64,000 nt of DNA from Bolinopsis microptera (GCF_026151205.1 NC_087073.1:9029411-9093410), one strand, 5' to 3'. Shown: positions 21,404 through 32,587, counted from the stretch's first letter. Numbers and translations: made by a program. Notes: a model not told the origin generated them from the letters alone.

Positions 21404-24400
21404 CTACTCTAACTAAAGAGGTATGTAAACACTGCTGCAAGGGTATCTATGTGGGCCAAGCCATAGTCGAGTGTTCCGAATGTAACCATGCAACTCATCA
21501 TAAATGCTACAATATTGTCAATACCGATTTATGCGGTAACTTTCTCTGCAATACATGTGTAAATCTTGCTGTAAAACGATACAACCCGTTCAAATATGAT
21601 ATTTCCGACGAAGAAATCGATCTAGACGATACGATAACTAAGCTCTCGCAAATTTTAAACAGTTGTTCTCAGCTTAACAGAAGTCAAATTAATCAAACTC
21701 TAGAAACTTTAACCGAAGGTCAAATGTCAATGATGTTTCAAAACATAGACGGTAACAAAAGTAACTTTGATACTATGTGTATAGATCTTCGCCGATATAA
21801 CAAAAAGTTTTCCATAATTGCACTTGCTGAAACAAATGTAGGACCTGAATTAAGTAGTTTGTATCAATTAACCGAATACAATAGTTTTTACCAAGCAACC
21901 TTTCGAGAGAAAAAGAAGGGCACCGGAGTTGCAATTTATATCCACCAGTCACTAAATGCAACAATCGATAATACCCTCTCCTATGTGAGTGAAAACCTAG
22001 AAATCCTATTTTTAAGATTCAACAGTGGTAACTCAAGCACCTTTGTTGGAGTTTTATACCGCCCTCCGAGTGGCAATTTTGACTTAGCGCTAAGTGAACT
22101 AGCCGACACTCTGGACAAAGTCCCCAGACACTCGTATATAGCTGGTGACTTTAACATCAATCTTCACGGCGACAGCAACAAGGTTGCTAAATATGAACAC
22201 GTTCTTTACAGTCGAGGCTTCTATCCTCTCATATCTGTAATGACCCATGAAAAACCCGGCTGTATTCCTTCATGCATCGATAACATCATTACCAATGATT
22301 TAGACAACATTATAACATCTGGCACATTCAAAGACAAAATCACACATCATCACCCCATATTCTTAGCACTCAACACACACCTTGACCAGAACGATTGCAA
22401 GATTAAGTATGAACAGTTTTATGACTACTGTAACTCTAACGTAGATAAGTTCACCGACAAACTATCCAATAGTCTTGATAACACTGTAATAAATTGTTTT
22501 GATACCTTTGCTGACACATTTAACGTTGCTTTTGACGAATGTTTCAAGTTAGAAACCCCGAAATGTACAAAACGCACTATGCAAAACAATCCATGGATTA
22601 CACCAGCAATTATAACATCAATAAATCACTGTCACGAACTATACGAAAACTGGGTCAAAGCTCGCAAAGTCAAGTGCAATCTAGGAGATACTGACACAAA
22701 AGGTGGCTTCTGTCACTGCGCAGTATGTAACAAAAAGCGCAGTGAGTACTTAACTTATAAATATTATAGAAAAGAACTCAAAGTTATACGTGAAAAGGCT
22801 CAAACTTCGTACAATATGGGTAAATTTAATGAAGTTCAAGGTGACAGTAAGAAAACATGGCAACTAATCAATAAGATACGCGGCAAAGGGAAACGAGAAA
22901 TTAAACCCCCGTTTGTTATTAATAATGAGAAAATAATGAACCGTAGAATTATAGCTAACGAATTTAATAATTACTTTGTATCTCTTGCCCCTAAGTTGAA
23001 TGAATCATACAGTACAACCGGTCAAATTAGACTAAGTCCAATTCAATGCTTTACGGACTACTTACCAAGACCAAATACCTCAAGTATATTTCTCAGCGAT
23101 TGTACACCAGAAGAAATAGAGAAAATCATTAGCGAACTCAAGAATGGAAAAGCTAGTGACATCCCTATTCACGTCATCAAACGAACGTCTAAGATTATAA
23201 GCCCACTCCTGTCAGTATTATTTAATGAACACATGAGAAATGGAACTTTTCCAGACCGACTGAAAATTGGTAAAATTAGCCCTATATACAAAAAAGACGG
23301 TACAGAATATCTCGAAAACTATAGGCCAGTATCTACCCTAGCTGTGTTCGGAAAGTTATTTGAGAAAGTAATCTACTCCCGTTTGTACAGTTTTCTTGTG
23401 TCGCAGAACGTTTTGTTTGAGAACCAGTTTGGTTTTAGGAAGAGTCACTCAACTAACCACGCCCTTAATTACTCAGTTGACTATGTAAACTCCCATATAA
23501 AGGAAAAGCAACATGTATTAGGTATCTTTATTGACTTATCAAAGGCATTTGACACTATCAGTCACGATAAACTTCTCATAAAACTTGACAAATATGGTAT
23601 AAGAGGTAACGCAAACGAGCTTATTGGAAGTTACCTATCTAACAGACAGCAGTACGTTTCAGTTTTAGGTGAGGAATCTGATAAACTCCCTGTTATTTGT
23701 GGAGTACCACAAGGTAGTGTTTTAGGACCGCTACTGTTTATAATTTACATAAACGATATCTATAACTCATCAGACCTAGGAAAATTTATACTTTTCGCTG
23801 ATGACACCAATATATTTGTAGTCGATAAATCTGTCCAGAATCTCTACCAAAAAGCTAATACTATAATGAACTCTGTTTACAATTATATGAAATGCAATCT
23901 TCTCCACATTAACATCAAGAAATGCTGTTACATTCACTTTACACCAGGAAAGAAGGATGTAACTAGTAGTAGTAGTAATAGTAATGATCTTATTTTAACG
24001 TTGAATAACACAGTCATTAAACGTGTTGATGAAACTAAATTCCTCGGCGTTATTATAGATAAAAACCTTAACTGGAAACCTCATACTGCATATCTTAGTT
24101 CTAAATTAAAGTGTGAAGTCGGTAAACTCTGCCGTATGAGAAGATTTATACCTAAAGAGCTGTATAATGACCTCTACCACACCCTCTTCGAATCTCATCT
24201 AGGATATGGGATCTCAGTGTGGGGAGGCATATCGAACAATAGGCTTGAACCAATATTTAAAATTCAAAAAAAGTGCACTCGTATTCTATTTGGTGATCAA
24301 GAGGCATACAGTAATAAGTTCAAAACATGTGCTAGAACCCGCCCAATTGGATCCCAAAAACTTGGAGCCGACTTCTATAAACGAGAATCAAGTAAACCCC

Positions 24401-24750
24401 TTCTCAGCAGAAACAAAATACTCTGCGTGCATAATTTGTATAAGTACCACTGTCTACTTGAAATGTTTAAAATAATCAAACTTCACACTCCAATACCGAT
24501 GTACAATTTATTTCAAAAGTCACCCCGACGTGATAACTACTTTATTAACCCCGCTGCAACCAATTTGTTTGTATATAAAACCTCGAATATGTGGAATAAA
24601 TTCCTTAAACCTTCTAGTAAGATTGACTTCTCGTCCCCAATTGCACTTGTTAAAGGTCGCATTAAAACTATGCTACTCAATGCTCAAAAAGCTGGAAATA
24701 CTGATGAATGGTCAGAACTCAACTTTGATGGAAATGACATGTGCCTATAA
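21400..24750 (+). CDS. LINE ORF2: PHD finger, APE-like endonuclease and reverse transcriptase
   Basis: The 1,116-residue protein begins with a C4HC3 PHD-type finger (Cys 9, 12, 25, 28, His 33, Cys 36, 50, 53). An exonuclease/endonuclease domain follows, from about residue 108 to 330 (QNIDG, ALAETNVG near 143, AGDFNIN near 248, THHHP near 316). The reverse transcriptase spans about 590-870: ENYRPVSTLAVFGKLFEK, FGFRKSHST, FIDLSKAFDTI, GVPQGSVLGPLLF and catalytic FADD near 799. The C-terminal part (FLGVIIDKNLNW, then a Cys/Arg-rich stretch) is as in CR1/L2/Rex-type LINEs. The protein nicks target DNA and copies the element's RNA in place. The ATG overlaps the ORF1 stop (ATGA), which suggests termination-reinitiation. 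All key motifs are intact. Confidence 0.92.
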   Translation: MTTLTKEVCKHCCKGIYVGQAIVECSECNHATHHKCYNIVNTDLCGNFLCNTCVNLAVKRYNPFKYDISDEEIDLDDTITKLSQILNSCSQLNRSQINQTLETLTEGQMSMMFQNIDGNKSNFDTMCIDLRRYNKKFSIIALAETNVGPELSSLYQLTEYNSFYQATFREKKKGTGVAIYIHQSLNATIDNTLSYVSENLEILFLRFNSGNSSTFVGVLYRPPSGNFDLALSELADTLDKVPRHSYIAGDFNINLHGDSNKVAKYEHVLYSRGFYPLISVMTHEKPGCIPSCIDNIITNDLDNIITSGTFKDKITHHHPIFLALNTHLDQNDCKIKYEQFYDYCNSNVDKFTDKLSNSLDNTVINCFDTFADTFNVAFDECFKLETPKCTKRTMQNNPWITPAIITSINHCHELYENWVKARKVKCNLGDTDTKGGFCHCAVCNKKRSEYLTYKYYRKELKVIREKAQTSYNMGKFNEVQGDSKKTWQLINKIRGKGKREIKPPFVINNEKIMNRRIIANEFNNYFVSLAPKLNESYSTTGQIRLSPIQCFTDYLPRPNTSSIFLSDCTPEEIEKIISELKNGKASDIPIHVIKRTSKIISPLLSVLFNEHMRNGTFPDRLKIGKISPIYKKDGTEYLENYRPVSTLAVFGKLFEKVIYSRLYSFLVSQNVLFENQFGFRKSHSTNHALNYSVDYVNSHIKEKQHVLGIFIDLSKAFDTISHDKLLIKLDKYGIRGNANELIGSYLSNRQQYVSVLGEESDKLPVICGVPQGSVLGPLLFIIYINDIYNSSDLGKFILFADDTNIFVVDKSVQNLYQKANTIMNSVYNYMKCNLLHINIKKCCYIHFTPGKKDVTSSSSNSNDLILTLNNTVIKRVDETKFLGVIIDKNLNWKPHTAYLSSKLKCEVGKLCRMRRFIPKELYNDLYHTLFESHLGYGISVWGGISNNRLEPIFKIQKKCTRILFGDQEAYSNKFKTCARTRPIGSQKLGADFYKRESSKPLLSRNKILCVHNLYKYHCLLEMFKIIKLHTPIPMYNLFQKSPRRDNYFINPAATNLFVYKTSNMWNKFLKPSSKIDFSSPIALVKGRIKTMLLNAQKAGNTDEWSELNFDGNDMCL

Positions 24751-25450
24751 TAAGAACATACAAACTAGTCCATATAGATTTCATACTACACACACAAAAT
24801 AACACACACAATACACACCACAGTCAAACATAGAAACTATATATTCACACATATAACACAGAACACTGATCAGCTCACCCGCTTTACACTAGTGTCTGGA
24901 CTTGTCTGGAGTGTACGTCTGGAACGTGGGACGGACTCACAAATATATTGTGTAAACGTACGGCGCGAAACTTAAATATTGTATAACTCTATCATTTCAT
25001 TACCCAGCGTGATTTACCGCGCCAGATTAATGAAATGACGCCGCGCTATATCCGTGAACCTACCGTCACTTATATCTTATATTTTATATTTCGTATCTCT
25101 TACTACGTAACGCGAAATTAAGTTGTATCACACTCCCGGTTTTGGACCCCAATGTTAACCTTGCAGCAACTGTGTCAGCCCAATATACTCTAGAAGTATG
25201 ATCACACTTATTTTAATGAACAAAAGACCCATAATTAATATAATCAGATACTCGTCAACAGCAGCAGTTTCCGTCCGTGTGATGTGTTGTCCTCCTCCTT
25301 TCTGTGTCCCCGTCGTTTTGTTTTGTGAAATGTATTGTAGTAGTGTTTTAATATTTAAATCGAACGCAACTCAATAGTTAATAATAACAAACACAAATAC
25401 TATTTCAAATAATTGATTAATATCGATTTATACGAACCAAACATTAATTA
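24751..25450 (+). other. LINE 3' region and downstream AT-rich DNA
   Basis: A CA-rich stretch (ACACACAC, about 24790-24870) follows the ORF2 stop, then AT-rich sequence with no ORF. The element's 3' end probably lies here. No poly(A) or terminal microsatellite identifies it exactly. Confidence 0.4.
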
Positions 25451-26324
25451 TTTTTTAATAACCTTTTATATATGTGTTAAACGATCCAGGGCATATCTAA
25501 AATTCGATAATGAACTTCATATATTATTAGTGCCGCGTGCTGATAAATATTCTGGGAATCAATCCACCCAATCGTGGCGATAACATATTTTTGTGCTTGG
25601 CCGGTTTTAGGTTTGAGTTTGTGCTCCAAAAGTGGTAAATCGGGTGCTAGTAAAGCTCTTGCAGGCAACTGGCTCCTTTTGCCAACTGCTTTTGGTTTAA
25701 GCGCGGACTCACATTTGGAACTGGCACTGGTATAATTGTAATATCCTACGAAGTCAGCATGCTATATTATTTTGCAAAACTCGTTTAATATCTTGACAAT
25801 ATTTTAAGTTTATGGATTTAGGTTTAGGCGCGGCGCACTGCTTATATGTTATAGCTCATTCAGCTTCTGTTTTCAGCGATGTGTTGCTACACACTGTATA
25901 GCATGTGGAACAAGCGCGGTGCCGCGCCTAAGCAGCAAAAGAGTTATTTATTTTAAAATTTATTTTTGTATCTCAAAAATGATGTAAAGTTTTTAATATG
26001 ACGTAGAATTAAAGCTATTTCCGTACAGCCTAAGTGCTAAGCATGCTCGTTAGATAAACTATGAACAATGAACATAACATGCTAGCTTTCTTTATTTTTG
26101 TAAGTCGTGTCGGCTGACATCTTGGGTTGTACTGGATGTAACAAGTTTATTATCAGATGTCTACTTATATTTATTATGATATCATTATTCATTGTAATGG
26201 CAATAAAATTTAAATTTTGTTTTACTTAAAATTTTGTTTTACTTAAATACAACGTATTTAGTAAAACAAAAAATTGCTCACTGTACTGCATCAGCTGACT
26301 GATCTGGCGAGCAGTATTTTGCAG
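25451..26324. other. AT-rich intergenic DNA with GC-rich islands
   Basis: No gene is seen. Short CG-rich modules (GGCGCGGCGCAC near 25830, AAGCGCGGTGCCGCGCC near 25912) stand out from the AT-rich background and resemble pieces of the dispersed elements at 19500 and 27080-27200. Confidence 0.4.
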
Positions 26325-26332
26325 CAATTTAC

Positions 26333-26434
26333 TTGTATCACGTTGCGACCCCCACGGTCGTTTCACTTTATCGTCCTGACGATACAGGGGGAGCCGCGCA
26401 CTTCGTGCGCGGCGGGTCATACAACGTATGACAA
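26333..26434 (+). mobile_element. Multi-hairpin miniature element (family B), copy 1
   Basis: The 102-base element starts TTGTATCACGTTGCGACCC and ends CGTATGACAA, with inverted ends. It is flanked by CAATTTAC (26325-26332) and CAATTCAC (26435-26442), an 8-base target duplication with one mismatch. Internal perfect stems are CGACC/GGTCG, TATCGTC/GACGATA and CCGCGCAC/GTGCGCGG, and CCCCC can pair with GGGGG. Eight-base duplications fit hAT- or P-type mobilisation. Confidence 0.85.
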
Positions 26435-26709
26435 CAATTCACTAAGGAAATATTTCGAGAAAAAAGCAGCGCGAGCAACTGCATACTGTGAAGAAATTTA
26501 TAAAAGTATCATCCGCCAAGCTATTGTACTAGACTATGAAAAGCGACGACGTTTTTCAAATGAGTTGAACACCGTCTATATATATTATAGTTTACAGTTT
26601 ACACATTCAAAATTTGCTCCAACCAGAGCCTTCTCGCTTGCAGTAGCGCGCGACCGCCGAAGGCGGTAAAGATATATTCTACTTGTGAAACAAACGCGTC
26701 ACGCAGTAC

Positions 26710-26757
26710 GCGTATACACATGGCTATGTGAACGCGTATACACATTGCTATGTGAAA
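26710..26757 (+). repeat. Two copies of a 24-base repeat
   Basis: ACGCGTATACACATGGCTATGTGA is repeated once with one mismatch (ATTG for ATGG); it also contains a CACAT/ATGTG inverted pair. It is a local tandem duplication. Confidence 0.7.
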
Positions 26758-27079
26758 TTCAAAATCAGCAGCTTCATATTATATTGAGTCAAAAATTCAC
26801 AACTAGACAGTTCAACTAACCATGTGCTTTTGCATCACTGCGGCGCGGGCGCGCTTGTTTTACACTTAACTAAAACTAGCAAGCTTAATAAAATGTTTGA
26901 TTGCATCCTTCAAGGATATCATAGTTGTAACGCAATGTATTACTGGGCCGCGCCGCGCATAAAGTACTAATGCACGCGTTATTGGTTATACCTCTGACTC
27001 CCGTGAAACTACACCCTATTTGATACGTATCACGTATGAAATAGTTGTATAATTTGCTTTATTTTGCACAGCTCGGTGC

Positions 27080-27203
27080 AGCACTGCAGCCCGGCCTAGT
27101 GGTGCATTGCACCGATCTAGCGACAAAACATCTAGTTTCGAGAAATATTGTTTGATGCGCGGCGCGGTTCAGTAGTTGGTAGTGCATCGCGCTAAAACTT
27201 TAC
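27080..27203. repeat. Dispersed GC-rich module cluster
   Basis: CCGGCCTAGTGGTGCATTGC (27090) and GATGCGCGGCGCGGTTCAGT (27153) share sequence with GGTGCGCGGCGCGGCCTAGT at 19502. These look like fragments of one repeat family with a GTGCAT-CGCG motif. The borders are not clear. Confidence 0.45.
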
Positions 27204-27424
27204 TGGGCGGCGCTCAGTCTGTCATTCCGCAAAATCTCTATTTGATGATTATGAACATAAATATAGTTGTATCACGTGGTGACCCCCACTGTCGCTTCAC
27301 TATAGTAGAGTTTCTACGATACAGGGGGAGCCGCGCACTCGTGCGCGGCGGGTCATACAACGTATGACAAAAATATAGTATGTTAATACAATATGTGAAA
27401 TATAATAGCTTGGGTCCCCAGGTA
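27204..27424 (+). mobile_element. Family A element split by a family B element
   Basis: The left part (TTACTGGGCGGCGCTCAGTC, 27205) and the right part (AGCTTGGGTCCCCAGGTAAG, ending 27424) are the two ends of a family A element, longer than the 81-base form. A family B element (27267-27370) lies inside it between two copies of AAATATAG. This nesting gives the order of insertion: A before B. Confidence 0.65.
27267..27370 (+). mobile_element. Multi-hairpin miniature element (family B), copy 2, variant stems
   Basis: The 104-base element is flanked by perfect 8-base duplications AAATATAG (27259-27266 and 27371-27378). It differs from copies 1 and 3 in the middle hairpin, with GTAGAGTTTCTAC in place of ATCGTCCTGACGAT, yet a stem still forms. 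The third stem CCGCGCAC/GTGCGCGG is unchanged, with a 2-base loop. Confidence 0.85.
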
Positions 27425-27589
27425 AGCTAAAAAGCTAATCCCAATGCAAAGCGCTCGTGGTTGTAAAATATAAAAACTCTTCATATTGGTGTCTGGTGAG
27501 ATCAGTAGCAAGCAATAAATCAGCAAGCTAGGTACGGTAATTGCCAAATCAAATGTTAATGATATCATGCCATTTCTCATTTGGAATAT

Positions 27590-27670
27590 TTTACTGGGCG
27601 ACGTTCAACCTGTCATTCCACTACAGGTTCAGTCGGTTTATGAACACTATAATCTGGGGTTCCCAGGAAA
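27590..27670 (+). mobile_element. 81-base miniature element (family A)
   Basis: The element starts TTTACTGGGCGACGTTCAAC and ends TTCCCAGGAAA. It is flanked by the 7-base direct repeat GGAATAT (27583-27589 and 27671-27677). Its length matches the 8830-8910 copy, which supports a defined 81-base unit. Confidence 0.75.
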
Positions 27671-28234
27671 GGAATATCACTCACCTATTCTGTATTTTGC
27701 TGCGGATACTTTCATATTATAATGTGTTCTGTCCAAACAAAGTCACTATTTTTGAAGGTAGTTTTGCATAAAATAATATTTTATTAAGTGCTCAACATAT
27801 TTATGCGATAGAATTTTTATCAAGCTGTTAAGCACTTTGAATGATACAAAGTTCTGTAAAAAACGTTTGGGTAGTCATTTTGCTGTTTTGTTATTTTCTG
27901 TATAGTTTTAAAAAAATTTTAAATGATCTGGGTTAATATATAAACATTTTTCTTACTTTTGAATCAAAACATTAACATAACATCTTTTTTGCTCATGTGA
28001 TTCCACACGCTGTTGGGGCTTAAGCATAAAGACAGTGCTTTTGTGCAAAATACATTGGTCTTCTGTTGCATTGAAATAAAATGTTGCTGTTGTCTGTGAA
28101 TCAAGTTCAATATTTCAAACAGTTTGTCTTTATTTTGTCATACTTTGTAAAAGTTACTGATGGATCTCAACAGTCATATCTTCTCCACCTACTTTTTTAC
28201 TTTGATCAATCATCAATCTCCTCTACGATTTTCC

Positions 28235-28334
28235 TTGTATCACGTTGCGACCCCCACGGTCGTTTCACTATCGTCCTGACGATACAGGGGGAGCCGCGCA
28301 CTTCGTGCGCGGCGGGTCATACAACGTATGACAA
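28235..28334 (+). mobile_element. Multi-hairpin miniature element (family B), copy 3
   Basis: The 100-base element is almost identical to copy 1 and is flanked by perfect 8-base duplications GATTTTCC (28227-28234 and 28335-28342). All three hairpins are intact. The near identity with copy 1 suggests recent movement. Confidence 0.88.
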
Positions 28335-28342
28335 GATTTTCC

Positions 28343-30600
28343 TTAAACTGCATGATCGAGCATAGCAAACCGTAGATCACTGATATCAATTATTATTGTA
28401 TCTCAAGCTTAAGTATTAAATTATGCGAGAAACCTTCTACCATTGCCAACTTGCAGGAGGATTGTTGATATGGCCTGATCTTCCGCCTACAAATTGAGCT
28501 CTTCCTTGGGCTAGGATGGAGGCAATGGGAGAGGGTAGTCATAATTTTATTTGGGGTTTGGATGTTTCTTTCGACACAAGTTCTTTCATGAGGAGGCTCA
28601 TGTAGTAGCCATTAAAGTGTTTTTATAGTTTTTTATGACTTTAGATGATTTGACATGAGATGCTCAGCAACATATGTTAAAAGTCCCGTCTTTCAACAAG
28701 TTAAAACTGCATTATAGAAAAAATGGGAATGTTTAATCCAACAGTTAGATACATTGCTTGCTCTGATAGTGAGAGTGACTGATAGTTGTCTTACAGCATT
28801 TTTGATCCTTCTGTATTTTGTAAACACACACACACATAACAACTTTAAAAAGTTCCCAGTCTCTTCATTATTACAGTGGTAAGATACTTCAAAAAAATGT
28901 ATAGTTTGCAACTTCGACTGCATTTGAAAAAACTTTATCTTTCCTAAAAAGCCTTATTACGATTGAAAATTCTTAACTAGCTGGTTATTTTCCCAAACTA
29001 AGGTCTGTCCCAAATTCCCCATCACAGAGGTTTCAAACATTGTCTTATTAAAACCTAATTTAGAGCTGAATTTAACCAGTAGTTTGATAGTTTCTGAGCT
29101 CTGGGTCTTAAGTCATATTTTGCAATTTCCGGTCCCTTCTGGGGTAAGATATCAGGATTCCGATGATGATTTAAAGATGAGTCCATCATTTCACCCATCT
29201 TGGCAATATGAATTTAATTTATTATTGTGCAAAAATTTGTACTCATCATTCTAATTCTTCATCTGAGTCAACAGTGATGGTTTGAGTTATCTCATCAAGG
29301 TTGTTAATAAATATTAGTCTATTAAGTTTAATAATGCGATGAGAATATTAACAAGCAGATTCACATTTATTTTAGCCTAATTATGTGCCTCATTTAACTA
29401 TGTTGGAGGCTATTGGAATTTTTCGATTGAAAATTCCTCTAAAATGAACTTTAAATTTGACATCTACTCACTCAATGCATAAGAATATCATTAAGGTTCA
29501 TATTTTACTACAATAACCACTAAAACTGTAAATAGAACCATCCATTGGATTGATAAATCAGTCAATATTTGTTGTCTCAAATATATAGCGTGGATATGGG
29601 CCCTACGGGATGGTTCTAAGCCAGAAATACTTTTAAATAATATCAGAGAATATTCATAATGTTTTTCATTTTGATACATACATATATTTTGTACATATAT
29701 TTAAATTAATATGACTTTAGTCGATATATTACAATAAAAATAGTAACTTGAAAATTTCGCTCGTTAGTGAAATGCTACTATTTGTAAATTGAACACTTTC
29801 TGGAAAACAAGATTAATTCATTAGTATTACAATTGATATAAACTTGTACACTTACAATTCAATAAAGTTTTTACACTTCATATTTTAGCTGAGACACAGT
29901 TTGGTCTATGGAAGTAATATTGTTCGATAACACTCTTTAAACCATGACCATTGAAATAGTTAGATATCAGACATCAACTCAGATGAAATGATTAATATTA
30001 ACTAATAGCTCCAAATATCCTGATATTTGTGTGTGACCCTATGTTCACCCAATGTCCTTCTCTTGTATCGTCACATGCCCCCTACCCATTAGTATGCAAT
30101 ACTTACGTGTCAAATTCATTGCTTCTTCCAAGTTTTATGAGTGTTTTTACAGAAATGATTCGTTACCCCTAGCAACGCTCTAACATAGTTGCTGTAAAAC
30201 ACCCAATATCTGGCTCTGTTTTAAGTTAAACCTAATTAGAGCTGATAGACGAGAACAAAACAGCAGGATTACCTGCATGGCCCACGAGTCATCGGACAAG
30301 CTTGCTTGATTCTGAGCGAGTTTAAAAACCGTTTAAATATGCATCTTAAATCAGCCCTTGCTTCTCATAATTAACCAGATGATATCCGGATCTTGCTTGT
30401 GCAGTGCAGGACGTCAGGGTAATCACCAGGCTGGTCTCTTATTGTCCTCTAATTGAATGTGATAGCGTGTAGATTGTGTGGTTAGTGCAGTTTCTGTTTC
30501 ACGTCTCGTCTCACTCAATTAGTCTCGTCTGAGCTGCTTGTGTGTCATTGTCCTCCTCCTTCATGCCATGGCGGCCGTCAAAGCTTGTTTCCCTTTTGTG
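28343..30600. other. AT-rich intergenic DNA without a recognisable gene
   Basis: ORFs are short and lack codon bias or splice context. A (CA)n tract lies near 28826 (read on plus as ACACACACACACATA). No RNA gene or element was recognised. Confidence 0.4.
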
Positions 30601-30613
30601 TCCTTACCACTTT

Positions 30614-30860
30614 GGGTCTGTTTTATGTTGCTTTGTTTACCAACAAAGACCGGTTTGTTTCCCACAATATCTCCCCCACATTCAACCATGCCTCACAGTT
30701 TTGTTTAGATCAACTAATAGTTTAGGGTTTAGATTTTTATTATTTACTTGCCTTAGGTCTGTTGCATAGCTCGCTTTGTTTACCAACAAAGACCGGCTCG
30801 TTCTCCACCATATTTCCCCCACAGCTCATAGTTAAATTTAGATCAACTTCTTGTTTAGAG
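30614..30860 (+). repeat. Diverged tandem duplication, about 142-base offset
   Basis: GGTCTGTT, CTTTGTTTACCAACAAAGAC, CGG(T/C)T(T/C)GTT, TCCCCCACA and TTTAGATCAACT recur in the same order at about 30614-30720 and 30756-30860. The core CTTTGTTTACCAACAAAG is itself an inverted repeat. No coding potential is seen. Confidence 0.7.
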
Positions 30861-32490
30861 GAGATTCTTATTGTACTAGACAAATTATTGTTGTACTAGA
30901 CGAATGTAATAAAAATATTAGTCGTCCTAAGCTAGGTATCTTTCGTAAACTGTGCTAGCTGTTTTAACTTTGATAACTTTAAAGGTAGCATGATATTCTT
31001 GTTACTGGTGCTCAAGCCAATACTAGCTGACTACTGGATATCTGATCTAACATCTCCAGGTTTGTGACAACACTTCTTGATTACTTCTCAACCACTTGCT
31101 AATTAACAACCTGCCAATTAATAATTGTAGAATATACGATGCGTTACAATATTGCAGTATGGCACCGGATGGATTGCCCGACTCTAGGATCTAACAAATG
31201 GGTGATAATGTGTGTTGGTTTGTTTTGTCAAACTAGCCACTCCCTGGCCACGGACGTAGCCATGCGGGTCTCCATTAACATAATAGTGTTAACCGATCCG
31301 GCAAGCCCCTGCATCGCATTATTGATCTGTGATGCGGTGTGAAACACGGAACTTTTGACGGAATTTTTTGACGGAATTGATCTCTGAAGCCTGCGAATTT
31401 GTAGAATATAATGAAATATTGTAGAAAGCGTAAGTAAGGAAAACGTATGGTAGTGGTTCTTCTGTGTACACTGTACAGTGTACTTGTTAATACTTAATAT
31501 GGAACCTCATGGACTCATGTACAGCAAGGTGCCTGTTTTGTTGTATTTAGGGCTCTCAAAAGGAACGGTTTTCCTATCTTCAAGATAGCCAGACATTTAA
31601 ATCTTTGAGTTGGCTCCAAGGCCGTGACTTTTGGAATTTATATCGTTATGAGACCGTTTATCGGTTTATCGGAAGCTTATCTAATAATCATTGAATATTG
31701 GCTGAGTTTTAAACTTCTCTACCTTCAAATTATCGCACATGAGTAGACGTGCCAGGAATATCCAATTGTCTGGTCATAACTCCCACTTCTCAGTACTCAT
31801 TCCGGTGCACTGTACTAAAACTCGTCAACTTATTGTCATCGCACCGTTAAAATGATAGGTGTTAATGTAGCCTTCAAATCCTCCAAATTGGGTGATTTTG
31901 AGAAAGACGTTCACATTGTGGGGAGATGGTAAGGGAAGTGCGGGCTACCCCCTTATCTTGGTCCCTTTGTTGGGTTTAAGTAACTTTTAATTACTGAATA
32001 TGATTATGTTTGAAATTGAATTAACCGTAGAGGATTGCACGCTGATTGGTAGTAAACATACCGGGTCGTATCTAAGTGGACATCGTCACACCAGCATACC
32101 AAATATACGATCCGTTTTCATGGCAACACGTTACAGATATAAGGCCAGGTATTTTGGGAAGGAGCTGGTTCAGGTTTAGGGTCCTCTTATACACGGGGGG
32201 TTACATTATGCTGGTGATAAGCGCGGGATCCCCTCGCAAGGAGCTTATAACAAATCCTGTTAAAGATGGTAACCGCTCCACTAATCGCGGAAAAATTACA
32301 TCCACGGGGTGCTCTACGCTAAATATACTTACTACCTTTAACGCTTGAAAACGATAGATGGCCTCCAATTAGCAAACAGGTGACATGTGGTGGGGACCCT
32401 TCTTAATAAAACTACATTTAAAAGTTTTAAATGTTCCTTCAATTATTAGAATATTTGAGGAGTCTGTTCAATATCATTTTAAAATAGAGG

Positions 32491-32587
32491 ATGTTGTGCG
32501 GAACTAATTTCAATCAAGAGGGAGCTGATGTGTTGCGAATGGTTGTCGCCATTGCCGAGCAAGGTGGACAAATTAATCGAGAAGAAG
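32491..32587 (+). CDS. Candidate first coding exon, unrecognised
   Basis: An ATG-started frame of 32 codons (MLCGTNFNQEGADVLRMVVA, then an AEQGGQINREE segment) runs into a strong donor, GTGAGT. The segment is amphipathic-helical and more protein-like than its surroundings, but no downstream exon was identified and the family is not recognised. It may be chance. Confidence 0.22.

Larger units (their letters stand above)
20844..25370 (+). mobile_element. CR1/L2-like non-LTR retrotransposon (LINE), near-complete
   Basis: The element carries the C-terminal part of an esterase-like ORF1 (to 21403), an intact ORF2 (21400-24750) and an AT-rich 3' region. Its 5' boundary is the junction with the 366-base repeat. 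The 3' boundary is estimated, since no clear tail repeat or target duplication was found. Because ORF2 has no stops or frameshifts across 1,116 codons, this is a young copy. Confidence 0.7.

Noticed and set aside
26333..26434. tRNA gene suggested by the cloverleaf-like fold
   Set aside because: There are no A-box or B-box promoter elements or tRNA-invariant bases; 8-base target duplications show a mobile element instead.
26274..26669. 131-codon plus-strand ORF
   Set aside because: It runs straight through a family B miniature element and its target duplications, so it cannot be an old gene.
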